Shown here one piece after another: positions 1-6,580 of a stretch of DNA of 13,203 nt. The translations under genes were made by a program, and so were the position numbers. The stretch is from a bacterium. Lineage in GTDB: Bacteria; CBDUZB01; JAGLHV01. The notes under the pieces were generated by a model. It had not been told where the DNA came from. It saw only the letters and a program-made list of their open reading frames with translations, and did not search any database. The first letter of the stretch is position 1. Each line of letters starts with the position of its first letter. The stretch lies in contig JAGLHV010000013.1 in NCBI GenBank assembly GCA_023143305.1, positions 1 through 13,203 on the forward strand, written 5' to 3'.

Positions 1-7
1 AGAAAGA

Positions 8-37
8 TCCGCCTTACAGACTGGTAGATAAGGCGGG
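8..37. repeat. GC-rich inverted repeat (hairpin) at window start
   Basis: The arms CCGCCTTA (9-16) and TAAGGCGG (29-36) are perfectly complementary around a 12-nt loop, and a T/G pair can extend the stem. It is much more GC-rich than its surroundings. No T-tract follows on the plus strand. Read on the minus strand, the stem is followed by a short T-rich stretch (ATCTTTCT), so it could end transcription coming from the right, or be part of a dispersed repeat. Its role is not established. Confidence 0.5.
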
Positions 38-68
38 AAATTTGAATTTGGAAGTTTGCTTATTTGTG

Positions 69-90
69 TTTATGACAATGTATGACGCAA
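69..90 (+). repeat. Dispersed 22-bp repeat, copy 1
   Basis: Twenty of 22 bases match 2095-2116 (core TTTATGACAATGTATG). Both copies are preceded by stretches rich in TTTGAATTTGG and AGTTTG, at 42-57 and about 2049-2075, so the shared element is longer than the core but degenerate. The two copies lie upstream of the propeller gene and of the short TPR lipoprotein gene. The element may be a dispersed non-coding repeat; a shared regulatory sequence cannot be excluded. Confidence 0.5.
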
Positions 91-116
91 CTATTTGTGA
101 CACAGTATTTATGAGT

Positions 117-163
117 AAGGAAAATTATTACAAATGAAAAAAAATATTTAAATTTTTGTAAAA
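117..163 (+). other. Out-of-frame signal-peptide start at an A8 tract
   Basis: An AAGGAAA Shine-Dalgarno (117-123) stands about 10 nt before an ATG at 134, which opens M-K-K-N-I and then stops at TAA. The ATG runs straight into eight A's (137-144). One extra A would give M-K-K-K-Y-L-N-F-C-K and join the propeller frame just before its hydrophobic segment, making a textbook signal peptide. The in-frame ATG at 163 has no visible Shine-Dalgarno. The tract may be a sequencing or assembly error, a phase-variable tract or a slippage site; sequence alone does not decide. Confidence 0.6.
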
Positions 164-1860
164 TGGGATTATTTTTTTTGGTTTATGTCGGATTTATGTT
201 TATTTGTAGTGTTAAAGTTTGGTCTGGTACATTGATTACTATTGATTCGGTAACCTATGATGGGGGTGGTAATGACGCTGCGTATGGAGTGTCAACAGCT
301 AGTAATAATAATATTATTGTCACAGGAAGAAGTTTTAATGGTGTAGATGAAGATTATTTTACTATAAAATATGATAGTAATTTAGTGGTTATTACTTCGG
401 CGGTGCATGATGGTAGTAATAATGATTATGCGCGGGGAGTGGCGATAGATGGCAATAATAATATAATTATTAGCGGATATAGTAACAACGGAGCAAATAA
501 TGATTATTTTACCATAAAATATGATACTAATTTACTCGTTATTAGTTCGGTGGTTTACGATGGTGGTAGCAATGATTTGACATCTGGAGTGACAACAGAT
601 GGTAATAATAATATTATTATTACTGGAGACCGTTGGAATGGAGCAAATGAAGATTATTTTACCGTAAAATATGATAGTAATTTAATGGTTATTTCTTCAG
701 CAGCCTATGATGGGGGTGATAATGATAAAGCATATGGCATAATTACGGATGGTAATAATAATATTATAGTTACCGGATACAGTAATAATGGAGTCAATAA
801 AAATTGGTGTACCATAAAATATAATAATAATTTAGTGGTTATTTCTTCGGTAACTTATGATGGAGGTGATACTGATGAGGCACGCGGAGTGGCGACAACA
901 GATGATAATAATATTATTGTTATTGGAAAAACTTTCAACGGAGCAAATAATGATTATTTTGCCGTAAAATATGATGCTAATTTAGTGTTTATTGCTTCGG
1001 CAGCTTATGATGGAGGGGATCTTGATGGGGGGTTGGGAGTGACGACAGATGGTAATCATAATATTGTTGTTACTGGATACAGTTGGAAAGGAACAAATTA
1101 TGATTATTTTACCATAAAATATGATACTAATTTACTCGTTATTAGTTCAGCAGTCTATGATGGAGGTAATGATGATGTGGCATTGGAAGTGACGACAGAT
1201 GGTAATAATAATATTATTGTTGTTGGAAGAAGTTCTAATGGAGGAAATGAGGATTATTTTACCATCAAATATCTTGGATCCCCTCAAGTGTTTTCTCTTT
1301 TTCCTTTTTTTGCCTGTCCCGGAGAAACATTAGATATTGTTGTTAACGGTATAAATTTTTATAATGGGGCTGATATTATGTTTAGTGGCACAGGAATAAC
1401 TATAAATTCGGTTGATTTTATTAGTGCTACTCAATTGAGAGCTAATATTACCATTGATGATAATGTTTTTTCCGGCACCAGGGATATTACGGTGGCTAAT
1501 ATTGATGAAGCAACAGGGATATTGGCAGGAGGATTTGAAATCAGGGGAAACATTAGTTATCAGGAGGAAGATGATTCTCGTTTTGTTAAACTAACCCCTA
1601 AGATAATTACGCCTAACGGGGATGGAATAAATGATGTAGCTAATTTTATTTTTACCAATCCTAATAACGAAACAGTTGAAGGAATGATATTTGATTTATC
1701 GGGCAGTGTGGTGAGGGATAACTTACCATCAAGTAGTATTACATCTTTAACATGGGACGGCCGGGATAATAGTGGGTGTATTGTAAGCGGAAAGGTATAT
1801 ATATATCAGATTAAAGTAGATGGTAAAGTATTTAACGGGACTGTTGTGGTGGCGAAATAG
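163..1860 (+). CDS. Exported seven-bladed beta-propeller protein with IPT/TIG-like and FlgD/CHU_C-like C-terminal domains
   Basis: Residues 1-22 are hydrophobic and act as a signal-peptide core; the positive N-region probably lies upstream in another frame (see the A8 tract at 137-144). Residues 27-376 are seven consecutive 50-residue units of the type YDGG-x-ND...GV-TDGNNNIIVTG...NG-x-N-x-DYFTIKYD-NLVVISS. They resemble SBBP or delta-60 (DUF5122) propeller repeats, and seven units would close one propeller. Residues 377-462 resemble an IPT/TIG immunoglobulin-like domain (GETLDIVVNGINF, SATQLRANITI). Residues 463-565 carry TPNGDGIND (483-491) and WDGRDNSG (531-538), ending in a GTVVVAK strand. 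This resembles FlgD-Ig and CHU_C modules, which often end exported or type IX-sorted proteins. Location at the cell surface or outside the cell is inferred. The ligand is unknown, no catalytic residues are apparent, and the gene appears monocistronic. Confidence 0.8.
   Translation: MGLFFLVYVGFMFICSVKVWSGTLITIDSVTYDGGGNDAAYGVSTASNNNIIVTGRSFNGVDEDYFTIKYDSNLVVITSAVHDGSNNDYARGVAIDGNNNIIISGYSNNGANNDYFTIKYDTNLLVISSVVYDGGSNDLTSGVTTDGNNNIIITGDRWNGANEDYFTVKYDSNLMVISSAAYDGGDNDKAYGIITDGNNNIIVTGYSNNGVNKNWCTIKYNNNLVVISSVTYDGGDTDEARGVATTDDNNIIVIGKTFNGANNDYFAVKYDANLVFIASAAYDGGDLDGGLGVTTDGNHNIVVTGYSWKGTNYDYFTIKYDTNLLVISSAVYDGGNDDVALEVTTDGNNNIIVVGRSSNGGNEDYFTIKYLGSPQVFSLFPFFACPGETLDIVVNGINFYNGADIMFSGTGITINSVDFISATQLRANITIDDNVFSGTRDITVANIDEATGILAGGFEIRGNISYQEEDDSRFVKLTPKIITPNGDGINDVANFIFTNPNNETVEGMIFDLSGSVVRDNLPSSSITSLTWDGRDNSGCIVSGKVYIYQIKVDGKVFNGTVVVAK
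241..1290 (+). repeat. Seven in-phase 150-bp tandem repeats encoding propeller blades
   Basis: Units begin at 241, 391, 541, 691, 841, 991 and 1141 with no indels, each encoding 50 residues. Conservation is visible at the DNA level, for example GGTAATAATAATATTAT and GATTATTTTACC. Bases 500-548, spanning units 2 to 3, are identical to 1100-1148, spanning units 6 to 7. That 49-bp identity is much longer than between other pairs of units and suggests recent conversion or duplication between non-adjacent blades. Confidence 0.9.
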
Positions 1861-1885
1861 ATAAAGATGGTTAAAAGAAAAAGAT

Positions 1886-1917
1886 AGGCACAAAGGCATC
1901 AAGGCACAGAGGCACAA
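1886..1917 (+). repeat. Four 8-bp tandem units (AGGCACAA-like)
   Basis: The units are AGGCACAA, AGGCATCA, AGGCACAG and AGGCACAA, back to back. They are flanked by a direct repeat of the form GTTAAAAGAAA(A/G)AGATA at about 1870-1886 and 1920-1936. This lies just after the propeller stop codon and is non-coding. It resembles low-complexity intergenic repeats of many environmental genomes; no function is apparent. Confidence 0.7.
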
Positions 1918-1974
1918 AGTTAAAAGAAAGAGATAAAAGACGGTAAATAGCGAGTGGCAAATTTGGTTGTAGTT

Positions 1975-2094
1975 GCTCAAGGAATTTGTACTGAGTGTAA
2001 TCGAAGTATTGAATGAGGATGTTTGAGATTTCGAAGTTGGTATTTTGAAGTTTGAATTTGGGATTTGGGAGTTTGAAAAAATAGTCAAACACAA
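1975..2094. repeat. Degenerate GAATTTGGGATTTGG-type low-complexity repeat
   Basis: The stretch is built from variants of GTTTGA, ATTTCGAAG, GAATTTGGG and ATTTGGGAG. The reverse strand reads as spurious N-S-Q-I-P-N-S-type peptides, a common artefact of such intergenic repeats. Together with the 8-bp tandem units and the inverted repeat at 2121-2160, it fills most of the 477-bp gap between the propeller gene and the TPR lipoprotein. I see no credible gene in that gap. Confidence 0.6.
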
Positions 2095-2116
2095 TTTATG
2101 ACAATGTATGGCGCGA
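2095..2116 (+). repeat. Dispersed 22-bp repeat, copy 2
   Basis: This is the partner of 69-90 (20 of 22 identical). It sits at the right edge of the degenerate repeat and directly before the CCCCTT/AAGGGG inverted repeat. Confidence 0.5.
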
Positions 2117-2120
2117 ACAA

Positions 2121-2160
2121 ATTTTCCCCCTTTGAAAAAGATGGTTAAGGGGATTTAAAT
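2121..2160. repeat. REP-like inverted repeat (CCCCTT...AAGGGG)
   Basis: Arms CCCCTT (2127-2132) and AAGGGG (2147-2152) are perfectly complementary around a 14-nt loop. The outer flanks ATTTTC and ATTTAAAT are roughly complementary. It resembles REP-like intergenic elements with C-rich and G-rich arms. A TTGAAA at 2132 and TTAAAT at 2155 have 17-bp spacing and could form a weak promoter for the TPR gene at 2338, but that overlap may be fortuitous. Confidence 0.45.
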
Positions 2161-2337
2161 AAAAGGCAAATACTAAATTTAAAACACATTTTGTCTTTAT
2201 TTTTTCTGATTTTTGTGATATGTTTAAAAAAGAGAAGGCAGGATAAAAATATAGAAAGTGTTCATTATTTCAGGACAAGAGAAAAAAAAGCGAAGCAGAA
2301 AATAAATTGGGTGGTCCTCTTAAAAAAGGAGAAAAAA

Positions 2338-3135
2338 ATGAATTTTCTTAAAACAAACAGCAAAAAACATGTTTTGACAATAGTTTTAGTTGCGCTGTGG
2401 TTTTTATGTAGTTGTTCAAATCCGGAAGATGATTTGTATAATGACATGGTAGGAGAGTTAAAAGAAGTAATTAAGCACAATCCCAATGATGCAGAGGCTC
2501 ACTATGAGCTTGGTTTTACTTATTACGAAAGAGGATTATCTGAAAAGGCGATAGAGGAATATAAAGAAGTGTTGAGAATTAATCCAGATAATGCACGAGC
2601 GCATTATAACCTCGGACTGATTTATTATGATAAGGGTTTATATGATGAAACGATAGCTGAATATAAAGCAGCGATAAGGATAAATCCTCATGATCCGGAT
2701 GTGCATTATAATCTTGGGTTGATTTATGGGGAAAAAGGTTTGGAGAAGGAGGAGATAAGGGAATATAAAGAAGTGATCAGAATAGATCCTTATTTTATAG
2801 ATGCACGTTATAGTCTTAGCTTGGCTTATTTAAAGAAAGGGTTCTATGATGGGGCGATAGCTGAATATAAAGTATTAATAAGCATAAAGCCTGATTATAT
2901 AGATGCACATTATAATCTTGCCCTGGCTTATTTAAAGAAAGGTTTGTATGAGGAGGCGATAAGGGAATATAAAGTTGTAACCAGTTTAAATCCTAATTAT
3001 ATGGAGGCACATTATAATCTTGGGGTGGTTTATTTGCAATTAGGTAGACAAAGGGAAGCACTTAATGAATATAAGATATTGAAGGATCAGAACAAAGAGT
3101 TAGCCAAAAAACTTTTTAATGGTATTAATAAATAA
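2338..3135 (+). CDS. TPR-repeat lipoprotein (short, about 6 TPRs)
   Basis: The start at 2338 is chosen because it follows AAAGGAGA (about 2326-2333) and begins a typical lipoprotein signal, MNFLKTNSKKHVLT, ending in lipobox LCSC with Cys at residue 26. The reading frame stays open upstream to about 2191, but that extension lacks a Shine-Dalgarno and would bury the signal peptide. The 265-residue product carries one N-terminal half-repeat and then six 34-residue TPRs of the form AHYNLGLIYYDKGLYDEAI-EYK-A-RINP. Its C-terminal cap (EALNEYKILKDQ...AKKLFNGINK) closely matches the ends of the two large TPR lipoproteins at 6892 and 8558, so the three are paralogues. The predicted role is a lipid-anchored protein-protein scaffold; partners are unknown. 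Confidence 0.85.
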   Translation: MNFLKTNSKKHVLTIVLVALWFLCSCSNPEDDLYNDMVGELKEVIKHNPNDAEAHYELGFTYYERGLSEKAIEEYKEVLRINPDNARAHYNLGLIYYDKGLYDETIAEYKAAIRINPHDPDVHYNLGLIYGEKGLEKEEIREYKEVIRIDPYFIDARYSLSLAYLKKGFYDGAIAEYKVLISIKPDYIDAHYNLALAYLKKGLYEEAIREYKVVTSLNPNYMEAHYNLGVVYLQLGRQREALNEYKILKDQNKELAKKLFNGINK

Positions 3136-3171
3136 AAAAACAAGTAATTTGAATATCCTGCTTATTTTTTT
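3134..3171. terminator. Possible bidirectional terminator between convergent genes
   Basis: AAAAAAACAAG (3134-3144) and CTTATTTTTTT (3161-3171) pair with one mismatch on the plus transcript and with a G-U wobble in its place on the minus transcript. The stem is almost all A/T and therefore weak. Its position between two converging stop codons and its T-runs on both strands support a shared terminator. Confidence 0.4.
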
Positions 3172-3183
3172 CTAATAAAAATT

Positions 3184-4578
3184 CTACGAAAAATAAGGTA
3201 ATTTTAAGTGGATATCTTTCCAGATATAAAGATATTCCATACACAGGTATACCGCAGTGTTTTTGTCGTATTTTCTTATCCAGTGTAACATTTTTGAGTA
3301 AATTTCTTTACGCATAAAATCAGGATAACGCATCTTTTTGTCCCCGGGATGGATGAGTAATTCACCATTAAGAATCTTACTGTTTATGAATCTGTTTTCA
3401 ATTACCGGTTTAAGTGTTCGATGAAATCTTAAACTGCCTATGCTTATCCATGCAATATTTTTTTCTGCATAACGATACATCTTTTCAATAACATCCTGAT
3501 AGTCCTTTTCCCATGTTTCATAGTAAATTACCGGGTCAAAATGAAAACCAACTCTAAATCCTGCTTCAGTCAATTTTTTTGCAGATTTGAGCCTTTCTTC
3601 CAGTGAAGGAGTAAAATGTTCTTCGGAATCTATTATCTTTTGAGGATTTATAGACCAGGAGATTACAATATGTGGCGTAGGCTTAAAGTTCAAAATATTA
3701 GCAATATTGGTGCTTTTTGTTTTGAATTCCAGAATATATTCTGTTTGGTTGAAAAAAGGAATCAGTAGTTTTGAATATCCGGTAATATCATCCAGGGCAA
3801 GTGAATCGGTAAATTCGCCGGTCCCGATTCTTTTTTGGGCTATTTTGGTATGATTTAATAATAATTGCAGGTTTCCCAAAATCCCTTCTATGTTTACCGG
3901 TATGAGTATTCCGGGAAAGTTTGTATAATGCTGGAGATAACAGTAAGTGCAGTCGTAGGGACAGCCAAAACCTAAATTGAAAATGTAATATCCACAGGAT
4001 ACGACTTTTTTTGTACAGGGGCAGGGTTTTAATATATCATAATTTTCTTTTATAAGAAAAAGTTCATCTTTTTTTAGTGAAGTACTGCTTTTTTTGTTTT
4101 GGTGTTGAAAATCTTTTACTTTAGTAATAATTTCGGGTTTGATTTGCGGAAATTTTTTTAAGATTTCCTGGGTAAGAGGATAATTTAAACATTCTTTTTC
4201 GATATAAATAGATTTTGGCCTAAATTTTCCGGAATAAACATATTTTTTATCTGTTTTTTGGGGTTTTAACGGAGGCAGAAATATTTCATAATTTTTAATA
4301 GGTTCATTTTTAATTGTTTTAGGATATCGCAGTTGTAAAAGAATTTTTTTAAAGGTTGTAAATCCGGCTTTTTGTTTAAATAAATACGATTTTATTGCGC
4401 TAATATTTAAAAATTGTGGGATGGTGAGGTTGTTTTTTTTTAAAATTTCAAAGATTAACCTTATAATTTCGTTTTGTTTGTTTAAACCCAAAGGGATGGG
4501 AAGTTTTTCTTTAATCAGTTTCTCAATTTCTTTTTTGATTGTGTTATTTTGGGTAATTGTATTTTTTTGCCAGGGCAA
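3184..4578 (-). CDS. SPL (spore photoproduct lyase)-like radical SAM protein
   Basis: The 464-residue product has a radical SAM cluster motif C206-PYD-C210-TY-C213 inside GFGCPYDCTYCYLQ, a context typical of the spore photoproduct lyase (SplB) family. Family-like features follow: GTGEFTDSLALDDITG (252-267), VGFHFDPVIYYE (343-354) and a C-terminal YLCMEYLYIWK (444-454). Additional cysteines precede the cluster (C186, C188, C195). In true Bacillus lyases the hydrogen-donating cysteine lies in a SCTSD context; the equivalent place here appears to hold Glu255, so DNA photoproduct repair should not be assumed. About 180 N-terminal residues lie ahead of the cluster, more than in Bacillus SplB. The TTG start overlaps the end of the upstream glycosyltransferase gene by 35 bp and is supported by a strong Shine-Dalgarno; no in-frame ATG occurs nearby. 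No sporulation gene is seen. Confidence 0.82.
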   Translation of the reverse strand: MPWQKNTITQNNTIKKEIEKLIKEKLPIPLGLNKQNEIIRLIFEILKKNNLTIPQFLNISAIKSYLFKQKAGFTTFKKILLQLRYPKTIKNEPIKNYEIFLPPLKPQKTDKKYVYSGKFRPKSIYIEKECLNYPLTQEILKKFPQIKPEIITKVKDFQHQNKKSSTSLKKDELFLIKENYDILKPCPCTKKVVSCGYYIFNLGFGCPYDCTYCYLQHYTNFPGILIPVNIEGILGNLQLLLNHTKIAQKRIGTGEFTDSLALDDITGYSKLLIPFFNQTEYILEFKTKSTNIANILNFKPTPHIVISWSINPQKIIDSEEHFTPSLEERLKSAKKLTEAGFRVGFHFDPVIYYETWEKDYQDVIEKMYRYAEKNIAWISIGSLRFHRTLKPVIENRFINSKILNGELLIHPGDKKMRYPDFMRKEIYSKMLHWIRKYDKNTAVYLCMEYLYIWKDIHLKLPYFS

Positions 4579-5386
4579 GGTAGTGTTCTCCTTCTTCTTT
4601 TTTATTATGCTTCAGGCATCCTTTTCCGTAAATAATGCATTTGCGCTGCAGTTCTTTAATAGTTATTTTTAATTTTTCATTTTTCAGGGTTATTCCGGGA
4701 TTATTTAACAATTTTTCCAGAGAATAAATTCTGAATTTATCCATACAGGGAAATTTTTGCGAAAGTTGACTGAAATGGCCGCCTTGTTTAATAGTTAATA
4801 TTTGGGGGATTAACAATACCGGAAAAATAGCAGTAAACCTGAGCCAGAGGTCATAATCTTCACAAACCAGAAGATTTTGATCAAAAAGGCCGATAAAGTC
4901 AAATAAATCTTTTTTTATCATTACAGTCGAGGGGCTAATAGCACAAAGTTTTAATGATTGTGGGAAAACATTACCCTGCTGTTTTTTATGAATTTTCCTG
5001 GGATTTAATATTTTAGCATTTTTATACCATAATTCTTCGGTGTGTGATAAAAGATATTGATGGTTTTCCGTCATTGTTTTATATTGAATGGCTAATTTTT
5101 CTTTTTTCCATGTATCATCTGAATCAAGGAAAGAAATAAAAGGGGCTTGTGCTAATTTTATTCCCCTGTTTCTTGCTGAAGAAACCCCCTGATTTTTTTG
5201 GTAAAAATATTTAATTTTTTGATTATTAAAAGATTTAACCATCTCCCGGGTGTTGTCTGTTGAACCATCATCAATAATTAAAAGTTCAAAATCTTGTAAA
5301 GTCTGGTTTAATACTGACTGAAGGGCAATTTTTAAGAATTCCTGCCGGTTGTAAGTGGGTATGATTACCGATATAAAGGGTTTCAT
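4544..5386 (-). CDS. Glycosyltransferase family 2 (GT-A fold)
   Basis: This 280-residue GT2 enzyme probably transfers a sugar from a nucleotide-sugar donor to a cell-envelope or exopolysaccharide acceptor. Motifs in order: SVIIPTYNR (6-14), IDDGSTDNT (38-46) in the nucleotide-binding region, QGVSSARNRGI (66-76), FLDSDD (86-91) with the metal-binding DxD-type pair Asp88/Asp90, and EDYDLWLR (176-183), which includes the likely acidic base region. No transmembrane segments are obvious, so it is probably cytoplasmic or peripheral. The start follows an AGGAT Shine-Dalgarno at 5392-5396 and a good promoter at 5424-5451. It is the first gene of a two-gene unit whose second gene overlaps its end. Donor and acceptor cannot be read from sequence. 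Confidence 0.9.
   Translation of the reverse strand: MKPFISVIIPTYNRQEFLKIALQSVLNQTLQDFELLIIDDGSTDNTREMVKSFNNQKIKYFYQKNQGVSSARNRGIKLAQAPFISFLDSDDTWKKEKLAIQYKTMTENHQYLLSHTEELWYKNAKILNPRKIHKKQQGNVFPQSLKLCAISPSTVMIKKDLFDFIGLFDQNLLVCEDYDLWLRFTAIFPVLLIPQILTIKQGGHFSQLSQKFPCMDKFRIYSLEKLLNNPGITLKNEKLKITIKELQRKCIIYGKGCLKHNKKEEGEHYLALAKKYNYPK
4586..4595 (-). promoter_or_regulatory. Shine-Dalgarno deciding a TTG start
   Basis: On the minus strand AGAAGGAGAA lies inside the 3' end of the glycosyltransferase gene, 7 nt before TTG at 4578 (about 9 nt counted from the AGGAG core). It supports a TTG start for the radical SAM gene and translational coupling of the two genes. Confidence 0.65.
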
Positions 5387-5423
5387 TTTTTATCCTGTAA
5401 ATTTAAAAATAGATTTATTTTCT

Positions 5424-5451
5424 ATTGTATTCTTTTTGTTTTTATTGTCAA
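5424..5451 (-). promoter_or_regulatory. Sigma70-type promoter for the GT2/radical SAM unit
   Basis: On the minus strand TTGACA (5446-5451) and TACAAT (5424-5429) are separated by 16 bp and lie about 40 bp before the glycosyltransferase start. The match to consensus is close. Confidence 0.7.
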
Positions 5452-5495
5452 CAAATTTATTGTTCTGTTTCTTTTAAGTCTGAACAATTAAATTC

Positions 5496-5524
5496 TTGAA
5501 AGGAATAGTTAATTATAGTATAAT
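5496..5524 (+). promoter_or_regulatory. Sigma70-type promoter for the patatin gene
   Basis: TTGAAA (5496-5501) and a perfect TATAAT (5519-5524) have 17-bp spacing. The predicted transcript starts near 5530, giving a leader of about 110 nt. It is divergent from the promoter at 5424-5451. Confidence 0.75.
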
Positions 5525-5529
5525 TTTTA

Positions 5530-5634
5530 AGACTTTAAAAGCCAGAAAAAAATTAGAGGACAAGCTTCTCGGGAAAGCAACAGAAATAAAAAATCTATTT
5601 TGCAGAAGTCTAATATTATATTAGGAAAGGAAGG
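5530..5634 (+). promoter_or_regulatory. Potentially structured 5' leader of the patatin gene
   Basis: AGACTT (5530-5535), at the predicted 5' end of the transcript, is complementary to AAGTCT (5606-5611). They would enclose a small GCTT...AAGC hairpin (5564-5578). A second perfect hairpin, CTAATA-TTA-TATTAG (5610-5624), shares two bases with the long-range stem and abuts the Shine-Dalgarno AAGGAAGG (5627-5634). The two pairings partly exclude each other, as expected of a regulatory leader. I do not recognise a known riboswitch class, and in such AT-rich DNA the pairing could be chance. Confidence 0.35.
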
Positions 5635-5643
5635 CAAATTAAA

Positions 5644-6546
5644 ATGGGAAAAACAGCTTTAGTTTTAAGTGGTGGAGGAGCAAAAGGCTCTTTTCAAGTA
5701 GGTGTTCTTGATTATTTGCTTAATGAGAAAAAGATGGATTTTGATATTGTTTGTGGGGTATCGGTAGGAAGTTTGAATGCTTCTATGGTAGCCCAGGGTG
5801 ATTTTCCGAAATTATTAGAGTTGTGGGAAGGCATAAAATCCAACCGGGATATTTATAGAAAGAAATTTCTGGGAATTTTAGGAGGATTGTTGGGTAGTCA
5901 AAGTATGTACAGTAATAAACCTCTCCGGAAAAAAATAGATAAATATGTAAATCCTGATAAAATCAGAAAAAGAGGTAAAGAATTAAGGATAGGAAGTGTA
6001 TCTCTGCAGACTACAAAATATATTTCCATTGACCAGAATAATAAAGATTTAAAAGAATGGATTTTAGCCAGCACATCTATTCCTGTAGCTTTTCAACCCC
6101 CTTTTATGAATAATGAACAAATTGTTGATGGTTCAATAAGGGATATTACCCCACTTTCTACGGCCATAAAGTTAGGTGCGGAAAAAATTATTGTGGTGTT
6201 AGCTTCGCCTGGAGAAATGTCTTATAATCCTAAGCATTATAAAAATTTAATTTATATTGGAATAAGAAGCCTGGAAATTATTCTTGCGGAGATATACGAA
6301 AATGACCTTAAAGTTTCCAGAAAAGTTAATGACAGCGTTCGCTTATGGAAGAGAATTATGAATAAAATGGAAGGGGAAGATGATTTATGTAAGGATATGA
6401 ATATTTCTTTTAATAAATATCGAGAGGTTGAAGTAATCAGTATTATGCCTCAAAAGCAGGTTATTGACACCTTGGAATTTAATCCTGTAAAAATAAAGGA
6501 AGCTATTAATTATGGGAGGGAAATGGCGCAAAACATTATTCCTTGA
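5644..6546 (+). CDS. Patatin-like phospholipase (RssA type)
   Basis: This 300-residue serine hydrolase has a Ser-Asp dyad. The oxyanion-hole motif is SGGGAKGSFQ (9-18). The nucleophile elbow is G38-V-S40-V-G42, and the catalytic Asp is D162 in VDGSIRD, with Gly as its usual partner. The motif IPVAFQPP (146-153) is also typical of the bacterial RssA/YlbK group. The family hydrolyses acyl ester bonds of phospholipids or other lipids. There is no signal peptide, so it is probably cytoplasmic or membrane-associated. The start follows AAGGAAGG at a 9-nt distance. It appears monocistronic, with its own promoter and a long leader. The residues from about 185 to 300 are less conserved and I assign them no role. 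Confidence 0.9.
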   Translation: MGKTALVLSGGGAKGSFQVGVLDYLLNEKKMDFDIVCGVSVGSLNASMVAQGDFPKLLELWEGIKSNRDIYRKKFLGILGGLLGSQSMYSNKPLRKKIDKYVNPDKIRKRGKELRIGSVSLQTTKYISIDQNNKDLKEWILASTSIPVAFQPPFMNNEQIVDGSIRDITPLSTAIKLGAEKIIVVLASPGEMSYNPKHYKNLIYIGIRSLEIILAEIYENDLKVSRKVNDSVRLWKRIMNKMEGEDDLCKDMNISFNKYREVEVISIMPQKQVIDTLEFNPVKIKEAINYGREMAQNIIP

Positions 6547-6555
6547 AATTAAACA

Positions 6556-6580
6556 GGAAAAATACATTTTAAATTTTTCC
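6556..6580 (+). repeat. Inverted repeat after the patatin gene
   Basis: GGAAAAAT (6556-6563) and ATTTTTCC (6573-6580) are perfect 8-bp arms around a 9-nt loop, 10 bp after the patatin stop. No T-tract follows, so it is a poor intrinsic terminator and may be an mRNA 3'-end stabiliser. The remainder of the 345-bp gap (6581-6757) shows no gene or clear signal until the promoter at 6758. Confidence 0.4.

Noticed and set aside
72..137. 21-codon open frame ending in ATGA overlap with the out-of-frame start at 134
   Set aside because: It lies in a dispersed repeat, has no Shine-Dalgarno and its counterpart in copy 2 differs completely after five codons.
241..1290. Regular repeats as a possible CRISPR array
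   Set aside because: The periodicity is 150 bp, in frame and protein-coding, without short repeats separated by unique spacers.
1747..2094. Minus-strand open frames over the end of the propeller gene and the following gap
   Set aside because: They translate low-complexity repeats (N-S-Q-I-P-N-S type) and antisense propeller sequence, with no domain or Shine-Dalgarno.
2191..2337. N-terminal extension of the short TPR lipoprotein from an upstream TTG
   Set aside because: It lacks a Shine-Dalgarno and would place 49 residues before a perfect lipoprotein signal; ATG 2338 is better.
3184..4578. Calling the radical SAM gene splB with a role in spore DNA repair
   Set aside because: The catalytic donor cysteine seems absent and nothing nearby indicates sporulation, so only the family is named.
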